Origin: RAM1 sp943372585
Lineage (GTDB): Bacteria; Pseudomonadota; Gammaproteobacteria; Burkholderiales; Burkholderiaceae_C
Direction: 5' to 3'
Assembly: GCA_943372585.1 (NCBI GenBank)
Contig: CALRZF020000051.1
Location: 1-14,779, forward strand
Length of the DNA stretch: 14,779 nt
The notes under the pieces were generated by a model. That model was not told where the DNA came from. It ran no database searches and saw nothing but the letters and a program-made list of their open reading frames with translations. The position numbers and the translations under genes are program-made. Each line of letters starts with the position of its first letter. Positions within the stretch are counted from its first letter, which is position 1. Positions 13,818 to 14,779 of the stretch are shown here, in pieces.

Positions 13818-14779
13818 GAGTGGGTAGAGTGAGAAGTCACGTTGAATCGGTTCTGGTTGAGCATCACGGAGCTGCTGGCCTCGTCGGATACGGCATAGAC
13901 GAACTGCTCGCCACGCTCGTCCAGCAGACGACCCAGATACTCGCCCAGGAAGGCCAGCAGCGCGAACATCAATGCGCCCATGATCGACAAAGCCATCATG
14001 GCGAAGTCAGCCGCGCTCCATTGCCCCTGCGTATACAGCGCCGCCGCAAATCGCCACGCGCCGGTCATCGCACAGATGCCTGCCAGCAGCAACCCTGCGC
14101 CGGCCAGCCAGCGCAGGGGCCTGGTGGAATTGAACACCATGAGGCGCAGCGTTTCGCGCACCATCTCGGACAGGCCGGGTACCGGCGAACCAGGCCGCAG
14201 AAGGTAGTCATGGAACGCAGCAGGATACCCGGTTTTCTGCATTCGCACGAAAAGCTGATGATGATAGCGCCCCGCCTGCGTGACCGCGTTAACCGCGCGA
14301 CGGCTCAGGCAGCGCAGCCGCGTTGCATCCGGCGGCAAGTCATATCCTATGCGCCTCAACAAGGCGTGAACACCGGGGTGCAGCAGGGCGTGCAGTGTCC
14401 CGCGCGTCTGCGGCGCGACTCCAATCACGATGTCGGTACCCGACCGACACAGTTGCACGACGTCGGCGATCACCGCGACGGGATCGGCCTCGGGCGAGAA
14501 GACAACCACGAAGTCGCCGATCGCGTTTTCAATAGCCGCCGAAACAGCCACGTCATCTGCAACCAGGGTGGCCAACCTCAGGTGGCGGATGGATTCCAGC
14601 TGCTTCATCTCAAGGCGCAGTTCCTGCTCAAGCCGCTCCATGCCGGGCTGCGTGACCACGATGAGCTCGAAATCCTCGAACTGCGCAGCCACACAGCGAT
14701 GCGCTTCGCGCAAGACATCCAGAAAGCCGTCCCCGCGTTGGGGCCGCAGCGCCATTGCTAGCGTGACAAAAAGGGCATT
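13814..14779 (-). CDS. Membrane-anchored GT2 glycosyltransferase, DPM1-like (5' end outside window)
   Basis: 321 residues are visible and the frame is open to the window edge. The ATG at 14755 is probably not the true start, because the upstream codons (ALFVTLAMAL) supply the first beta strand expected of a GT2 domain. The catalytic region has DFELIVV, and GDFVVVFSPEADP where most family members have a DxD motif (consensus like MDADLQDPP). Two C-terminal helices follow, with an ALLAFLGEYLGRLLDERG signature typical of DPM1/polyprenyl-phosphate-sugar GT2 proteins. It therefore likely transfers a sugar to or from a polyprenyl phosphate at the inner membrane. The stop overlaps the next gene (ATGA). 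The altered acidic motif is noted as odd. Confidence 0.8.
   Translation of the reverse strand, partial: NALFVTLAMALRPQRGDGFLDVLREAHRCVAAQFEDFELIVVTQPGMERLEQELRLEMKQLESIRHLRLATLVADDVAVSAAIENAIGDFVVVFSPEADPVAVIADVVQLCRSGTDIVIGVAPQTRGTLHALLHPGVHALLRRIGYDLPPDATRLRCLSRRAVNAVTQAGRYHHQLFVRMQKTGYPAAFHDYLLRPGSPVPGLSEMVRETLRLMVFNSTRPLRWLAGAGLLLAGICAMTGAWRFAAALYTQGQWSAADFAMMALSIMGALMFALLAFLGEYLGRLLDERGEQFVYAVSDEASSSVMLNQNRFNVTSHSTHS

Noticed and set aside
13820..14761. Plus-strand open frame of 313 codons opposite the GT2 gene
   Set aside because: Antisense shadow of nearly the same span; the minus-strand frame has clear GT2 features and operon coupling.

Overview
The window is GC-rich, densely packed and almost wholly coding. 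It looks like a chromosomal segment of a betaproteobacterium, most likely Burkholderiales/Comamonadaceae. The grounds are the codon bias, a CysM and GalE of proteobacterial type, the cysM / tRNA-Leu(CAA) / galE neighbourhood, and a YjbH-type outer-membrane exopolysaccharide protein. The taxonomic call is inference from composition and gene neighbourhood; no marker gene is present.

Left part (1-3050): housekeeping genes. On the minus strand lie a zinc-ribbon NUDIX hydrolase (cut by the window edge), cysM, galE and a small Cys/Gly-rich lipoprotein that ends in a strong intrinsic terminator. A tRNA-Leu(CAA) on the plus strand sits between cysM and galE.

Middle (3150-5620): a scarred junction. 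It holds a 5'-truncated yjbH copy fused at a short microhomology to a 75-bp cysM fragment, then an intact plus-strand Wzy-like polymerase gene, then an internally deleted galE remnant whose stop overlaps the polymerase stop. The order cysM-galE-yjbH therefore occurs twice in the same orientation: once nearly complete on the left (with yjbH truncated), and once as remnants plus a complete yjbH on the right. This is what a tandem duplication, or the joining of an incoming polysaccharide locus to a resident allele, would leave behind.

Right part (5623-14779): one tightly packed minus-strand operon. Read 5' to 3' from the right edge it encodes a membrane-anchored GT2 glycosyltransferase (5' end outside the window), two further putative glycosyltransferases, a SAM methyltransferase, a GT1/CgeB-like glycosyltransferase, an SDR epimerase/dehydratase-like protein, a TIM-barrel sugar isomerase/epimerase-like protein, a Wzx-like flippase and full-length YjbH. 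Most junctions are 1-7 bp stop/start overlaps, implying translational coupling.

Together the genes form a Wzx/Wzy-type exopolysaccharide or O-antigen-like assembly locus. GalE would supply UDP-galactose, the glycosyltransferases and modifying enzymes would build and decorate the lipid-linked repeat, Wzx would flip it, Wzy would polymerise it, and YjbH would act at the outer membrane. No priming glycosyl-phosphate transferase or Wza/Wzc export gene is inside the window. There is no gene-free stretch over 300 bp, and I found no insertion sequence, CRISPR array or replication origin.
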